Source of the DNA: Fusibacter_C sp942493125
GTDB lineage: Bacteria > Bacillota > Clostridia > Peptostreptococcales > Acidaminobacteraceae
DNA: 64,000 nucleotides
Reading direction: 5' to 3'
NCBI GenBank assembly: GCA_942493125.1
Contig: OW818667.1
Location: 2,170,001-2,234,000 of the forward strand
The notes under the pieces were generated by a model, which was given only the letters and a program-made list of their open reading frames with translations, had not been told where the DNA came from and made no database searches. The translations under genes and the position numbers were made by a program. Positions 53,628 to 62,029 of this stretch are shown piece after piece. The stretch's first letter is position 1. Every line of letters starts with the position of its first letter.

Positions 53628-54326
53628 CTAAATCTTGCGAATAATACCTAGTGGTGTTTGCTCATGATCTTGACCAAGTGGGTTGTCTTTAAGTATTTTT
53701 ACGAGTAAACCACGGTCGATATCTTTATGTGATGTACCCAATATGGCACCACTTAAGTCGTTGATGTCGACAATGGCAACTTTAGCGCCACCTAGAGCCT
53801 CGCTGATAGCCTTTGCCGCTTCATTTGGTTTATCTGGTCCAAGTACGACAAATTGATTGTAGGGTGGCAGTGTATTCGGTGTAGGGCCATCAATTGATGT
53901 CGCTTTATAGCCGGCAATATCATAAAAGACGCCCTTTTTACCGAGAACTTTAGTAACAGCACTAGCAGCCGATGCTAACAATATTCTTGGAATACCGCAT
54001 TCTTTTAGTGCCATCTCCATCGTTTCAGGCATACCAAGTCCAATTCCAGCAGGCGTTTTCGTCACATATTTTGAAAGTAAAGTTGCAAGAGGCCTAGGTT
54101 TGATATCCTTTAAAGGAATGGCTCGACCTTGTGTGATAGCGACTATCTTTTCAGTGACAAATAAAATATCTCCAGATATTAGCGATTGATCAACATATTT
54201 TTTTATCACATCAATAAGAATGTCTTCTTTCATAACCACATGCGTTTTAATAGGAATACGTAGAAATGTCTGATTGTCTATAGTCACCTCAGGATATTTC
54301 ACTTTTTTTGAGCTTTGTTCACTCAT
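53628..54326 (-). CDS. F420-0:gamma-glutamyl ligase-like protein
   Basis: 232 aa. The sequence follows the CofE/F420-0:L-glutamate ligase family: LRIPIKTHVVMKEDILIDVI, ISGDILFVTEKIVAITQGRA (GDxxVVTEKIVA), GIGLGMPETMEM, PNTLPPYNQFVVLGPDKP and AIVDINDLSGAILGTS. True F420 biosynthesis also needs CofC, CofD and FO synthase, none of which is in the window, and coenzyme F420 is not usual in such Clostridia. It may add glutamate to another acceptor (inference). GGAGGC precedes the ATG. Confidence 0.8.
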   Translation of the reverse strand: MSEQSSKKVKYPEVTIDNQTFLRIPIKTHVVMKEDILIDVIKKYVDQSLISGDILFVTEKIVAITQGRAIPLKDIKPRPLATLLSKYVTKTPAGIGLGMPETMEMALKECGIPRILLASAASAVTKVLGKKGVFYDIAGYKATSIDGPTPNTLPPYNQFVVLGPDKPNEAAKAISEALGGAKVAIVDINDLSGAILGTSHKDIDRGLLVKILKDNPLGQDHEQTPLGIIRKI

Positions 54327-54417
54327 GTTAGCCTCCAGTTATGCAATTTCCTTAGAAAGTTGCATTGATTAATTACATACTATTATAACATCACTTGGTC
54401 AAGACTAAAATAAAAAA

Positions 54418-54494
54418 ACTAACAACCTTGTTGACTAGTGCAGGTTGTTAGTGATATAATACTAACAACTTCCCGATTTTGGCAAGTTGTTAGT
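54418..54494 (+). promoter_or_regulatory. Promoter with two nested-half-site inverted repeats
   Basis: Four copies of half-site ACTAACAACYT in alternating orientation: 54418-54428 (+), 54442-54452 (-), 54461-54471 (+), 54484-54494 (-). -35 TTGACT (54431-54436) sits inside the first pair; -10 TATAAT (54455-54460) lies between pairs, spacing 18. The second pair begins where transcription would start and could also fold as an RNA hairpin. Only the GNAT gene at 54536 is downstream. Confidence 0.8.
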
Positions 54495-54535
54495 TGATAC
54501 TAATAGTCGCATTAAATCTAGAAAGGAGGACTTTT

Positions 54536-55258
54536 ATGATTCTGAATCAAGGGTATCTCGTAAAAAGAAAATCAGACACCAGACATGTGGAAAGTTACAC
54601 GATGAGATTGGTAGAAGCGCGAGAAATCGATGCTGTTATGAACCTACAAAACTTGGTATATGAAGGATTACCGAATAAAGAAGTTCTCTACAAAGACTCG
54701 AAATTTGAAATGTTGGATGATTTATATAATGGAGCAAAAATTATCGGCGTATTCAATTCAGTCGATCAATTGATTTCATATAGATACATCAGTTTTCCAA
54801 GGCATGCAACAAAAAATCTCGGCAGAGATATTGCACTTGACCTATCTGAGTTAGATAAAGTGGTGCATCTAGAAACAACTTTAGTCGATCCGATGTACAG
54901 AGGCAACAGACTCCAATCGCTTACACTTGAAAAAGCAATTGAGATTATTGAGCCTATGGACATGAAGCACATTATGTGTACGGTATCACCTTATAACCTT
55001 TTCAGCCTATTCAATATCATGTCTGCAGGACTGAACATAAAAGCGCTAAAGAAAAAATACGGTGTAGAATACGACGATGGTATGTGGCGTTTTATATTAC
55101 ACAAAGACTTGAGCATGGATTTAAGAAATTGCTTTGACGATACAAAGCATCTTAAGATGGATCGGATTCACGAACAAAAAAAACTGATTGAAAACGGCTA
55201 TATTGGATATAACTTAGTTAAGGAAAGCCAGATGATTCAATACTCACTGAGCTGCTGA
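54536..55258 (+). CDS. GNAT-like acetyltransferase under a palindromic promoter
   Basis: 240 aa. The middle part looks GNAT-like: RLVEAREIDAVMNLQNLVYE, VVHLETTLVDPMYRGNRLQS (acetyl-CoA loop R-G-N-R-L), LTLEKAIEII and MCTVSPYNLFSLFNIMSAG. The substrate is unknown; related proteins act on small amines or polyamines. AAAGGAGG precedes ATG 54536. It lies under a promoter with four inverted half-sites, so it is tightly controlled, perhaps in response to its own substrate (inference). No regulator gene lies next to it. Confidence 0.75.
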   Translation: MILNQGYLVKRKSDTRHVESYTMRLVEAREIDAVMNLQNLVYEGLPNKEVLYKDSKFEMLDDLYNGAKIIGVFNSVDQLISYRYISFPRHATKNLGRDIALDLSELDKVVHLETTLVDPMYRGNRLQSLTLEKAIEIIEPMDMKHIMCTVSPYNLFSLFNIMSAGLNIKALKKKYGVEYDDGMWRFILHKDLSMDLRNCFDDTKHLKMDRIHEQKKLIENGYIGYNLVKESQMIQYSLSC

Positions 55259-55318
55259 TCAAAAGAGTCACATCCTAATTAATGAATCGTAAGTTCATAT
55301 ATTCCTCCACTTGTTTTG

Positions 55319-55353
55319 ATTCTCACTTCATTTATGAAATGAGAATTTTTTTT
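55319..55353 (+). terminator. Terminator after the GNAT-like gene
   Basis: ATTCTCA-C-TTCA / TGAA-A-TGAGAAT with one mismatch, then an 8-T run. Confidence 0.85.
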
Positions 55354-55426
55354 GTCCATTTACACAGACACAACCACTTGATATGATAGTGATTGGTAAG
55401 GAACCTTCAATATAGATTATTTGATT

Positions 55427-55454
55427 AAAATAATGCGATAAAAATAATGCGATA
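55427..55454 (+). repeat. Short tandem repeat before rluF
   Basis: AAAATAATGCGATA occurs twice in tandem, with a third partial copy (AAACAATG). Probably slippage; it sits in the rluF leader. Confidence 0.6.
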
Positions 55455-55472
55455 AAACAATGTGAGGTTAAC

Positions 55473-56177
55473 ATGAGAATCAATAATTATATCAGTGCGT
55501 CAGGTTATTGTTCTAGGCGAGAAGCCGATGCGCTGATTTTAGCTAAACGCGTCAAAATTAATGGCAGGTATGCCGATCTAGGCTCTAAAGTCGCTGAAAA
55601 AGACCGCGTAGAAGTAGACGGCAAACGCATAGAAACGAAAAGCAAACACGTCTACATCGCACTTTACAAACCAGTTGGAATTACTTGTACCACTGAGCGT
55701 CATGTGAAAGGCAACATCGTCGATTTCGTTGGTCATAAAGAGCGTATATTTCCAATCGGAAGGTTGGATAAGGACTCGGAAGGTCTCATTTTACTAACAA
55801 GCGATGGCAGTGTGGTCAATGAAATTCTCAGGGTTGAAAATAGTCATGACAAAGAATATCAAGTCGTCGTCGATAAGAAAATTACCCCCGACTTTTTAGA
55901 AAAGATGGCAGCTGGTGTAAAAATATTTAATCCAGTTAAAGAGAGACACGAAGTCACATTGCCTTGTAAAATTCAAGGAACGAGTGATAAGGCCTTCACG
56001 ATTGTAATTTCTCAAGGTCTTAACAGACAAATTAGACGTATGGTGGAAGCACTGGGCTACAATGTTTTGTCTTTAAAAAGAACGCGGATCATGCATATTA
56101 AACTCGGAAAATTAAAGCCCGGCCAATGGCGGGACTTGTCTCCAGCTGAAGTGGGCGGATTTACCAAAACAAAATAA
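55473..56177 (+). CDS. rluF: 23S rRNA pseudouridine synthase, RluF type
   Basis: 234 aa. N-terminal S4 RNA-binding domain (1-50: MRINNYISASGYCSRREADA) and pseudouridine synthase domain with GRLDKDSEGLILLTSDG (catalytic Asp about 99) and GLNRQIRRMVEALGYNVLSLKR. YIALYKPVGITCTTE fits RluF (U2604 of 23S in E. coli) better than RluB. Ribosome site GTGAGG. The EamA gene begins shortly after the stop. Confidence 0.87.
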   Translation: MRINNYISASGYCSRREADALILAKRVKINGRYADLGSKVAEKDRVEVDGKRIETKSKHVYIALYKPVGITCTTERHVKGNIVDFVGHKERIFPIGRLDKDSEGLILLTSDGSVVNEILRVENSHDKEYQVVVDKKITPDFLEKMAAGVKIFNPVKERHEVTLPCKIQGTSDKAFTIVISQGLNRQIRRMVEALGYNVLSLKRTRIMHIKLGKLKPGQWRDLSPAEVGGFTKTK

Positions 56178-56216
56178 TAGCAAATGGAACTCAATCACGT
56201 ATTATCGGGGGAGAAA

Positions 56217-57119
56217 ATGGGTCATCTGACAGCGAATCAAAAGCGGCTTTTATCTGATTTCAGTTTATTGTTTGTGGCATTCGTATGGGGTGGTGGCTTT
56301 GTCGCCGTTAAGGATGCGCTTAATACCGTGACGCCAATGGTGCTTATGAGCATTAGATTTGTGCTTGCAACTGCCGTTTTGTATTTGTTTCTACATCGTT
56401 ATATAGGAAAAATTAGCCTATTGGACTTTAAGAAGGGGTCGGTTGTCGGCGTTATTTTATATTTTGCATTTGCAGCACAGACTTTTGGGCTTCAATTTAC
56501 AACGGCATCGAAACAGGGATTTTTGACGGCTACTTACGTCGTCATGGTGCCCCTCATCTATTGGGTGCTGTATCGCAAAAGGCCACCTATCAAAGCGTTT
56601 GTTGGCAGTTTCGTCACGATTATTGGGATTGGTCTGATCAGCCTCAATGCAACGTTGTCGCTCAATATTGGCGATATGCTCACTTTGCTTTGTGCTGTTT
56701 TATTTGCAGGCCATATCATCTCAATTGAGTATTTTGCAAAAGATATGAATGTATTCAAGTTAGCTTTTTTACAAATCGCTATTGCGGCGGTATTGTTTGT
56801 CATTACAGCTTTGGCCACTGAGCCGATTCCTAGTTCGTTGACGCCTCGTGCATGGTTTGCAATCGTCTATCTTGCCATTTTTTCCACGTTTGCTTGCTTT
56901 ACCATACAGACGATTGCTCAAAAATATACAAGCTCATCTCATGTATCTATTCTACTTTCACTCGAGTCTGTGTTTGCAGCGCTCCTTGGCGTCGTCTTAC
57001 TGGGCGAGGTATTGACGCCACTTATGATAGTTGGATGTGCGCTCATCTTTGTTGCAATCTTGCTGGTTGAAGTAAACTTCAATAAGCGAAAAATGGCTTC
57101 GGGACAGTTGACAAAATAG
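56217..57119 (+). CDS. EamA/DMT-family transporter
   Basis: 300 aa, ten membrane helices in two EamA repeats (about 10-140 and 150-290). FVAFVWGGGFVAVKDAL and ASKQGFLTATYVVMVPL are typical of drug/metabolite exporters; the second repeat ends LSLESVFAALLGVVLLGEVL. Substrate unknown. ATG 56217 lies after GGGGGAG; an ATG 33 nt earlier has no ribosome site. A -35 TTGACA for the zinc operon overlaps its last codons. Confidence 0.9.
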   Translation: MGHLTANQKRLLSDFSLLFVAFVWGGGFVAVKDALNTVTPMVLMSIRFVLATAVLYLFLHRYIGKISLLDFKKGSVVGVILYFAFAAQTFGLQFTTASKQGFLTATYVVMVPLIYWVLYRKRPPIKAFVGSFVTIIGIGLISLNATLSLNIGDMLTLLCAVLFAGHIISIEYFAKDMNVFKLAFLQIAIAAVLFVITALATEPIPSSLTPRAWFAIVYLAIFSTFACFTIQTIAQKYTSSSHVSILLSLESVFAALLGVVLLGEVLTPLMIVGCALIFVAILLVEVNFNKRKMASGQLTK

Positions 57120-57166
57120 GTTAGAATGATATAATTAACGCAAATGCAAATCACTTGCATTTGCGT
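57108..57166 (+). promoter_or_regulatory. Promoter and operator of the zinc-uptake operon
   Basis: TTGACA (57108-57113), 16 nt, TATAAT (57130-57135). Directly downstream is a perfect inverted repeat ACGCAAATGCAA-ATCAC-TTGCATTTGCGT (57138-57166), covering the transcription start. The place is right for a repressor site, and the Fur-family gene of the same operon is the natural candidate. The motif differs from the Bacillus Zur box as I recall it. Confidence 0.8.
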
Positions 57167-57189
57167 ATTTTTATTTTCAGGAGGAATCT

Positions 57190-58236
57190 TTGAAACGACA
57201 ACAGCTAAAAACTTTAATTATAGTCTTCACATTATTTCTTATAATAGTGCTCATGACAGGATGTGCCAATCAGACGACAAATGCACTGGATGATGATACA
57301 AAAACAAATGGAGAAGAAAAACTCACTATCGTTGCAAGTCTGTTCCCGCATTATGATTTCGCACGAGCGATTGCCGGCGACTATGCAACAGTCACATTAA
57401 TATTACCACCTGGTATTGAATCACATGCCTATGAACCGACGCCGAAAGATATCATTAAAATCACAGAATCAGATGTGTTCCTATATACAAGCGAGACGAT
57501 GGAACCTTGGGCACATGCGTTGATCGAGTCAGTCGATCCCAATCGTACGCGCGTCATCGATATGAGTACAGGGATCGAACTGATAGCTGCCATTCACGAT
57601 GAAGATGCGTCCACCACAGAAGGCGCAACGATAACCTCCACAGAGAACACGACAGAAAACGGCACAGAAGTTTCAACAGAAGAGGACCATGAAGAAGGCG
57701 AATACGACCCACATTACTGGCTTGATCCGATCAACGCACGTATCATGGCTGAGTCGATCAAAGAAGCCTTAATCGAAGCGATGCCAGAAAACCAAGCGAT
57801 TTTTGAAGCCAATGCAGCCGAGCTTATATCAGCACTTGAAGCATTGGATAAAGAGTTTACTGCCGCTTTTGAAAGGACGCAATCTAAGACTATCTTGTCA
57901 GGTGGTCATTTTGCATTTGGTTATTTTGCTAAAAGGTATGGTCTAGACAATATGTCGCCTTATGTAGGGTTCTCTCCTGATGCTGAACCGACACCTAGAC
58001 GCATTGCCGATTTGATCGATACAATAGAAAGCACGAAAGCAAATGCAATCTTTTATGAAGAACTCATAGACCCGAGAGTGGCAACGATCATATCTGAGGA
58101 AGCGGGTGTAGAAATGTTATTGCTGCACGGCGCACACAATATTTCCAAAGATGAGCTTGAGGGTGGCATCACTTATATTGAAATTATGAAAGGCAATCTT
58201 GAACGGTTGAAAATTGGACTAGGCTATGTTGAATAA
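57190..58236 (+). CDS. znuA: Zinc/manganese ABC transporter substrate-binding lipoprotein
   Basis: 348 aa. Lipobox VLMTGCANQ (Cys about 25) anchors it outside the cell. ZnuA-type cluster A-I fold: SLFPHYDFARAIAGDYATV, PPGIESHAYEPTPKDI (His ligand), an acidic/His loop (EEDHEEGEYDPHYWLDPIN) typical for zinc binders, GGHFAFGYFAKRYGL (His), and YEELIDPRVATII. Starts at TTG 57190 after AGGAGGAATC. First gene of znuA-znuC-znuB-zur; overlaps znuC by 11 nt. Confidence 0.92.
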   Translation: MKRQQLKTLIIVFTLFLIIVLMTGCANQTTNALDDDTKTNGEEKLTIVASLFPHYDFARAIAGDYATVTLILPPGIESHAYEPTPKDIIKITESDVFLYTSETMEPWAHALIESVDPNRTRVIDMSTGIELIAAIHDEDASTTEGATITSTENTTENGTEVSTEEDHEEGEYDPHYWLDPINARIMAESIKEALIEAMPENQAIFEANAAELISALEALDKEFTAAFERTQSKTILSGGHFAFGYFAKRYGLDNMSPYVGFSPDAEPTPRRIADLIDTIESTKANAIFYEELIDPRVATIISEEAGVEMLLLHGAHNISKDELEGGITYIEIMKGNLERLKIGLGYVE

Positions 58237-58945
58237 TCAAATTGAAGTCAATGAAGTATCCGTTAAATATGGCAACCACATCGTCCTTGATCATGTGACT
58301 TTTAAGATCGTCAAAGGGGACTACATAGGCTTAGTAGGTGCAAATGGCTCAGGAAAAACGAGTCTTGTCAAAGCGATATTAGGTCTTGTACCACTTGATA
58401 ATGGTTCCGTTAAATATGCCAACGCAGATATGAAAAAAGGGTATTTACCACAAATTGCGCTTACGAGTGACAGTTTGTTTCCCGCTGAAGTGAAAGAAAT
58501 AGTAGGCATCGGTCTTTTGAGCAAGAAAAAAAGACCAAAGCTGATTACAAAAGCAGACAAAGAAAAAATTGATGATATCTTAAAACGCCTCAATATCCTC
58601 GATCTGAAACATAAGAGAATTGGCGACTTGTCTGGTGGACAGCAACAGCGCGTTCTTCTGGCAAGAGCCATGGTGAACAAACCGGAGCTACTCATTATGG
58701 ATGAACCGACAAGCGCTCTAGATCCAAGAGTACGCGAAGATTTTTACAGGTTGATCCAAGAGATCAATACCGTGGATGGCACGACAATTCTGCTCGTCTC
58801 ACATGACTTAGGCAGCGTACAAAAGTACGCGAGAAAGATGCTCGTTTTAGACCGTGAAGTCGTTTTTTTCGACGCGGTGGAGAAATTTGCGACGTCATTG
58901 GGACGCAACCATTTTCATCTTAACGAGGCGGGCGAACATGAATAA
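58226..58945 (+). CDS. znuC: Zinc/manganese ABC transporter ATP-binding protein
   Basis: 239 aa ATPase. Walker A GLVGANGSGKTSLVKAI (about 38-50), Q-loop GYLPQIAL, signature LSGGQQQRVLLARA (about 135-145), Walker B ELLIMDEPTSALD, H-loop LLVSHDLG. Works with ZnuB on the inner face of the membrane. Start overlaps znuA and its end overlaps znuB by 8 nt; the operon is tightly coupled. Confidence 0.94.
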   Translation: MLNNQIEVNEVSVKYGNHIVLDHVTFKIVKGDYIGLVGANGSGKTSLVKAILGLVPLDNGSVKYANADMKKGYLPQIALTSDSLFPAEVKEIVGIGLLSKKKRPKLITKADKEKIDDILKRLNILDLKHKRIGDLSGGQQQRVLLARAMVNKPELLIMDEPTSALDPRVREDFYRLIQEINTVDGTTILLVSHDLGSVQKYARKMLVLDREVVFFDAVEKFATSLGRNHFHLNEAGEHE

Positions 58946-59759
58946 CATCTTTGGTATTATAGGCGAAATGATGCAATATGGTTTTATGCAGCGCGCAATC
59001 ATCGTTGGCGTTTTGATTGCCATTTGTGGCTCGATGCTCGGTATCTTTTTAGTTCTGAAAAAATTCTCTATGATTGGCGACGGCCTTGCACATGTAAGCT
59101 TTGCTACCGTTGCAATCGCACTTTTACTCAATACATCGCCACTATATATATCCATCCCAGTTGTGATAACAGCCTCATTGTTCATCCTCAAGTTGAATGA
59201 GAAAGCCAACCTTCACGGTGATGCCGCTATTGGTCTTGTTTCCTCATTTTCAGTGGCGCTCGGTATCTTGATAACCAGCGTTTCGCAAGGATTCAATGTC
59301 GATTTGTTCAGTTTTCTGTTTGGTAGCATTTTAGTTATCAGTGAAATGGATGTCATATTGTCCCTGATACTCGCTATTATCGTCGTATCAACCGTCATTC
59401 TTTGTTACAATGATCTCTTTGCCATCACACACGATGAAGCTTTCGCAAGCGTTATGGGCATCAACACAAAATATATGAATGCACTGATCGCGACCTTGAC
59501 GGCTATAACCATCGTCTTAGGCATCCGCGTGGTAGGTACGATGCTGATATCGAGTATGATCATCTTTCCAACAGTTACAGCGCTTCAGATTTCGAGAAGT
59601 TTTAAATCGACCATCATCCTCTCATCAATCATTTCAGTTACGGCAGTGCTCATAGGGGTAGTTGGTTCATATGTGTTGAATTTGCCGTCTGGTGCAAGCA
59701 TCGTCATGGTCAATGCCGTGTTTTTTGTCTTGGCATTTGCATTTAAGCGCATAAGGTAA
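58938..59759 (+). CDS. znuB: Zinc/manganese ABC transporter permease
   Basis: 273 aa, about eight membrane helices, ABC-3 family. GFMQRAIIVGVLIAICGSML, FSMIGDGLAHVSFATVAIAL and RVVGTMLISSMIIFPTVTAL are the family hallmarks. ATG 58938 is chosen by overlap with znuC; a longer frame to 58854 is in the znuC shadow. The Fur-type gene follows after 11 nt. Confidence 0.94.
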   Translation: MNNIFGIIGEMMQYGFMQRAIIVGVLIAICGSMLGIFLVLKKFSMIGDGLAHVSFATVAIALLLNTSPLYISIPVVITASLFILKLNEKANLHGDAAIGLVSSFSVALGILITSVSQGFNVDLFSFLFGSILVISEMDVILSLILAIIVVSTVILCYNDLFAITHDEAFASVMGINTKYMNALIATLTAITIVLGIRVVGTMLISSMIIFPTVTALQISRSFKSTIILSSIISVTAVLIGVVGSYVLNLPSGASIVMVNAVFFVLAFAFKRIR

Positions 59760-59770
59760 GGAGAATGAAT

Positions 59771-60217
59771 ATGACTCAAAACGAAAAAGGTCATGCAGAA
59801 ATTGCAGATCTCTTCAAGAAAAATGGCATAAAAAATACACGTCAGAGACAACGCGTTTTTGATTATTTGGCTTCTTGCAATCAACCGGTCACTGCAGATG
59901 CGATTTATGACGAGCTTAAAAAGGATATGACAACTCTAGAAACAGTGAATTTATCAACGGTGTATAGAGTGCTCGACATCTTTATAAAGAATAGATTGGT
60001 TACGAAAACCTCCTTTGGCAACGATCATAAGGCGGTGTTTGAACTTTATCGAATGGAGCATCGCCATCATTTGATCTGTGTAAAATGCAATGAAATCACT
60101 GCCATTAAGGGCTGTCCACTTAAAGGATATGAGCAGTCACTCAGTCAATCGACGCATTTTAAGATCCTCGAGCATCGACTTGAAATACTCGGTGTATGTC
60201 CAAAGTGTCAGAGCTAA
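59771..60217 (+). CDS. zur: Fur-family regulator, probably Zur
   Basis: 148 aa. N-terminal winged helix (KNTRQRQRVFDYLASCNQPV, NLSTVYRVLDIFIKN) and dimerisation part with metal-binding MEHRHHLICVKCNEIT and the C-terminal CPKCQS, giving two CxxC pairs for structural zinc. Position at the end of the zinc operon strongly favours Zur rather than Fur or PerR. ATG 59771 has AAGGAG 7 nt upstream; an ATG two codons earlier is too close. Confidence 0.92.
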   Translation: MTQNEKGHAEIADLFKKNGIKNTRQRQRVFDYLASCNQPVTADAIYDELKKDMTTLETVNLSTVYRVLDIFIKNRLVTKTSFGNDHKAVFELYRMEHRHHLICVKCNEITAIKGCPLKGYEQSLSQSTHFKILEHRLEILGVCPKCQS

Positions 60218-60237
60218 AAAAATCAATGGTTCAATAA

Positions 60238-60285
60238 AAAAGGGCTTTTCTCAATCACATTCTGAGAAAAGCCCTTTAAGTTTGA
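60238..60285 (+). terminator. Terminator after zur
   Basis: AAAGGGCTTTTCTCA / TGAGAAAAGCCCTTT, 15-bp perfect stem with 9-nt loop. Confidence 0.93.
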
Positions 60286-60325
60286 ATGCATGCAAATTGG
60301 TAATTGTGGATGATTCATGATTGCT

Positions 60326-61855
60326 TTATTGTGTTATGAAATTCTGAGTGTAATAGTTGAACAAGTTACCGCCGAGATACACACCGATACCGACTTCTTG
60401 AATGTCTCTCAAGAGATTTAATCTATGTCCAGGTGAATTGACCCAACCATTGTGTGCAGAGAAGGCATTTGTATACCCAGCAGCGATGTTTTCTGCTGCG
60501 AGCATATAGTCGATGCCATCAGCGACAATCCTGTCAAATGGGTCATAACCACTTGGGTTTGTATGACTGAAGAAATCTCGAACGGCCATGTCTTTACTGT
60601 GCTTTCTAGCGACATTTGCAAGGTTTTCGTTCCATTTCAATACAGGTTTATCAAAACTCACTCTATAGACATTGAGGAGGTCAAATATTTGTTTTTCCAT
60701 TGCGATGCGTAGTGCGTCAGATGGTGTGCCATATTGACTTTTAAACGCCTGTTCAACAGTGTAGTCAACGAGTTTGACACCGAACAATTTACCGCCATCT
60801 GCGGTGTCGTAATAAGCCGTAATATAGGTGTCTTGATTGAGATAAGTAGCAGTTTCAGCATTGTTGTATTGAAGGAATTCATAACTGCCCTTTAAGATGC
60901 CGTTCATTGGTTTTCCGAGAAGTGCATCAACTTGAGCCTTGGTCATACCAGTCTTCAAGCCATTTGTAGATATCAATAAATCAGAAGCTGTGAATAATGC
61001 AACGACTTTGCCGTTTTGTATACCGACTTGATAATAGTCACGATATTGATCGTGATAAATCAGCCATTTGAAACCATATTCACTCGCATCTTCTCGAACG
61101 GGTGTACCACTGGCTTTAATAACCGCCTCATAGCTATCGCCGATCTGAATACCGTCTATGGCAAATGATTTCAGCTGAGGTGTTTGTGGCGTCGTAGGTT
61201 TTTCACTAATTGCTTCCAATGTACCTAACTCCACCAGTAATTTATGGGATACTGCAGCAGCTTGCGCTCGGCTAGCATTTTTGAGTGGCCCAAATGTATC
61301 ATCTGGATAACCTGTCATGATATCAAGTGCAACCGCCGCAACTGCTTGATTATAATAATCTGGAGAAACCGTACCAAAGTCATTGAGTTCCTTAGCAGCC
61401 GCTTCAATTGCTTGTTGGCTTAACGTCGCGCCGGTGCTATAAAATGCATTGACGACGATACTTGCCATTTCTTCTCGTGTGATTTCACTATCCAAAGATG
61501 CAATCGTGAGACCGCCAAACTCTGATTCTGCGATAAGACCAAGATCAAGTGCGACTTCAACATATGGCGTACCCCAGTACTCATTAGCCATAGGTGTTCG
61601 AGTCACTTTGTCTAGTGCGTTAATCGTGATAGATATAAACTGAATCCGCGTCACGGCGTTATCTGGCCTAAAAGTGCCATCTGGATAGCCGTTGATGACG
61701 CCAAGTGGTTTGATCGTGTCGATATAGGTTTCTGCCCAATGACCATTTACATCGCCAAAAGCGGCTGCAAATGAAGTCGTATGGAGCATAGGGGTTGCTG
61801 TGATCAATGTTATGATGAGTAAAATCGAAAGCATGCGTTTTGAACGTGGTTTCAT
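60326..61855 (-). CDS. SLH-domain and CAP-domain surface protein
   Basis: 509 aa secreted. Signal peptide (about 8-30), three SLH repeats (about 33-210: FGDVNGHWAETYIDTIKPLG, then NGYPDGTFRPDNAVTR, and TGYPDDTFGPLKNASRAQ) for binding to pyruvylated wall polymers. A CAP-associated N-type domain (about 235-370, IQIGDSYEAVIKASGTPV) and a CAP/SCP domain (about 385-505: WNENLANVARKHSKDMAVRD, DFFSHTNPSGYDPFDRI, AAENIAAGY, NSPGHRLNLL) follow, the YkwD type. Function of CAP domains is unsettled. Its promoter has a WalR-type box. Confidence 0.92.
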   Translation of the reverse strand: MKPRSKRMLSILLIITLITATPMLHTTSFAAAFGDVNGHWAETYIDTIKPLGVINGYPDGTFRPDNAVTRIQFISITINALDKVTRTPMANEYWGTPYVEVALDLGLIAESEFGGLTIASLDSEITREEMASIVVNAFYSTGATLSQQAIEAAAKELNDFGTVSPDYYNQAVAAVALDIMTGYPDDTFGPLKNASRAQAAAVSHKLLVELGTLEAISEKPTTPQTPQLKSFAIDGIQIGDSYEAVIKASGTPVREDASEYGFKWLIYHDQYRDYYQVGIQNGKVVALFTASDLLISTNGLKTGMTKAQVDALLGKPMNGILKGSYEFLQYNNAETATYLNQDTYITAYYDTADGGKLFGVKLVDYTVEQAFKSQYGTPSDALRIAMEKQIFDLLNVYRVSFDKPVLKWNENLANVARKHSKDMAVRDFFSHTNPSGYDPFDRIVADGIDYMLAAENIAAGYTNAFSAHNGWVNSPGHRLNLLRDIQEVGIGVYLGGNLFNYYTQNFITQ

Positions 61856-61937
61856 AAACTCTCCTTAAATCGCTTTAAATCGCCTAAAAGTGCGCATTAA
61901 TATTTTGTAAGTATAAAAAAACAACCATTACTAGTAT

Positions 61938-61970
61938 ATTATACGCTATCGAGTTTACGTTTGTGTTACA
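61938..61970 (-). promoter_or_regulatory. WalR-type box and -10 before the SLH-CAP gene
   Basis: On the minus strand: TGTAAC-ACAAA-CGTAAA (61970-61954), 10 nt, then TATAAT (61943-61938). One mismatch to TGTWAH-N5-TGTWAH. The distance to the -10 is the same as at 41670-41702. Confidence 0.65.
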
Positions 61971-62029
61971 ATTCAATAAAGAATCTGCTACATTTCAGCG
62001 AAGTTTTATGCATTCTCCTCTGTTTATCT

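Noticed and set aside
55427..55454. Tandem AAAATAATGCGATA as a regulatory iteron
   Set aside because: Only two full copies, AT-rich and next to a gene with no reason for iterons; simple slippage is more likely.
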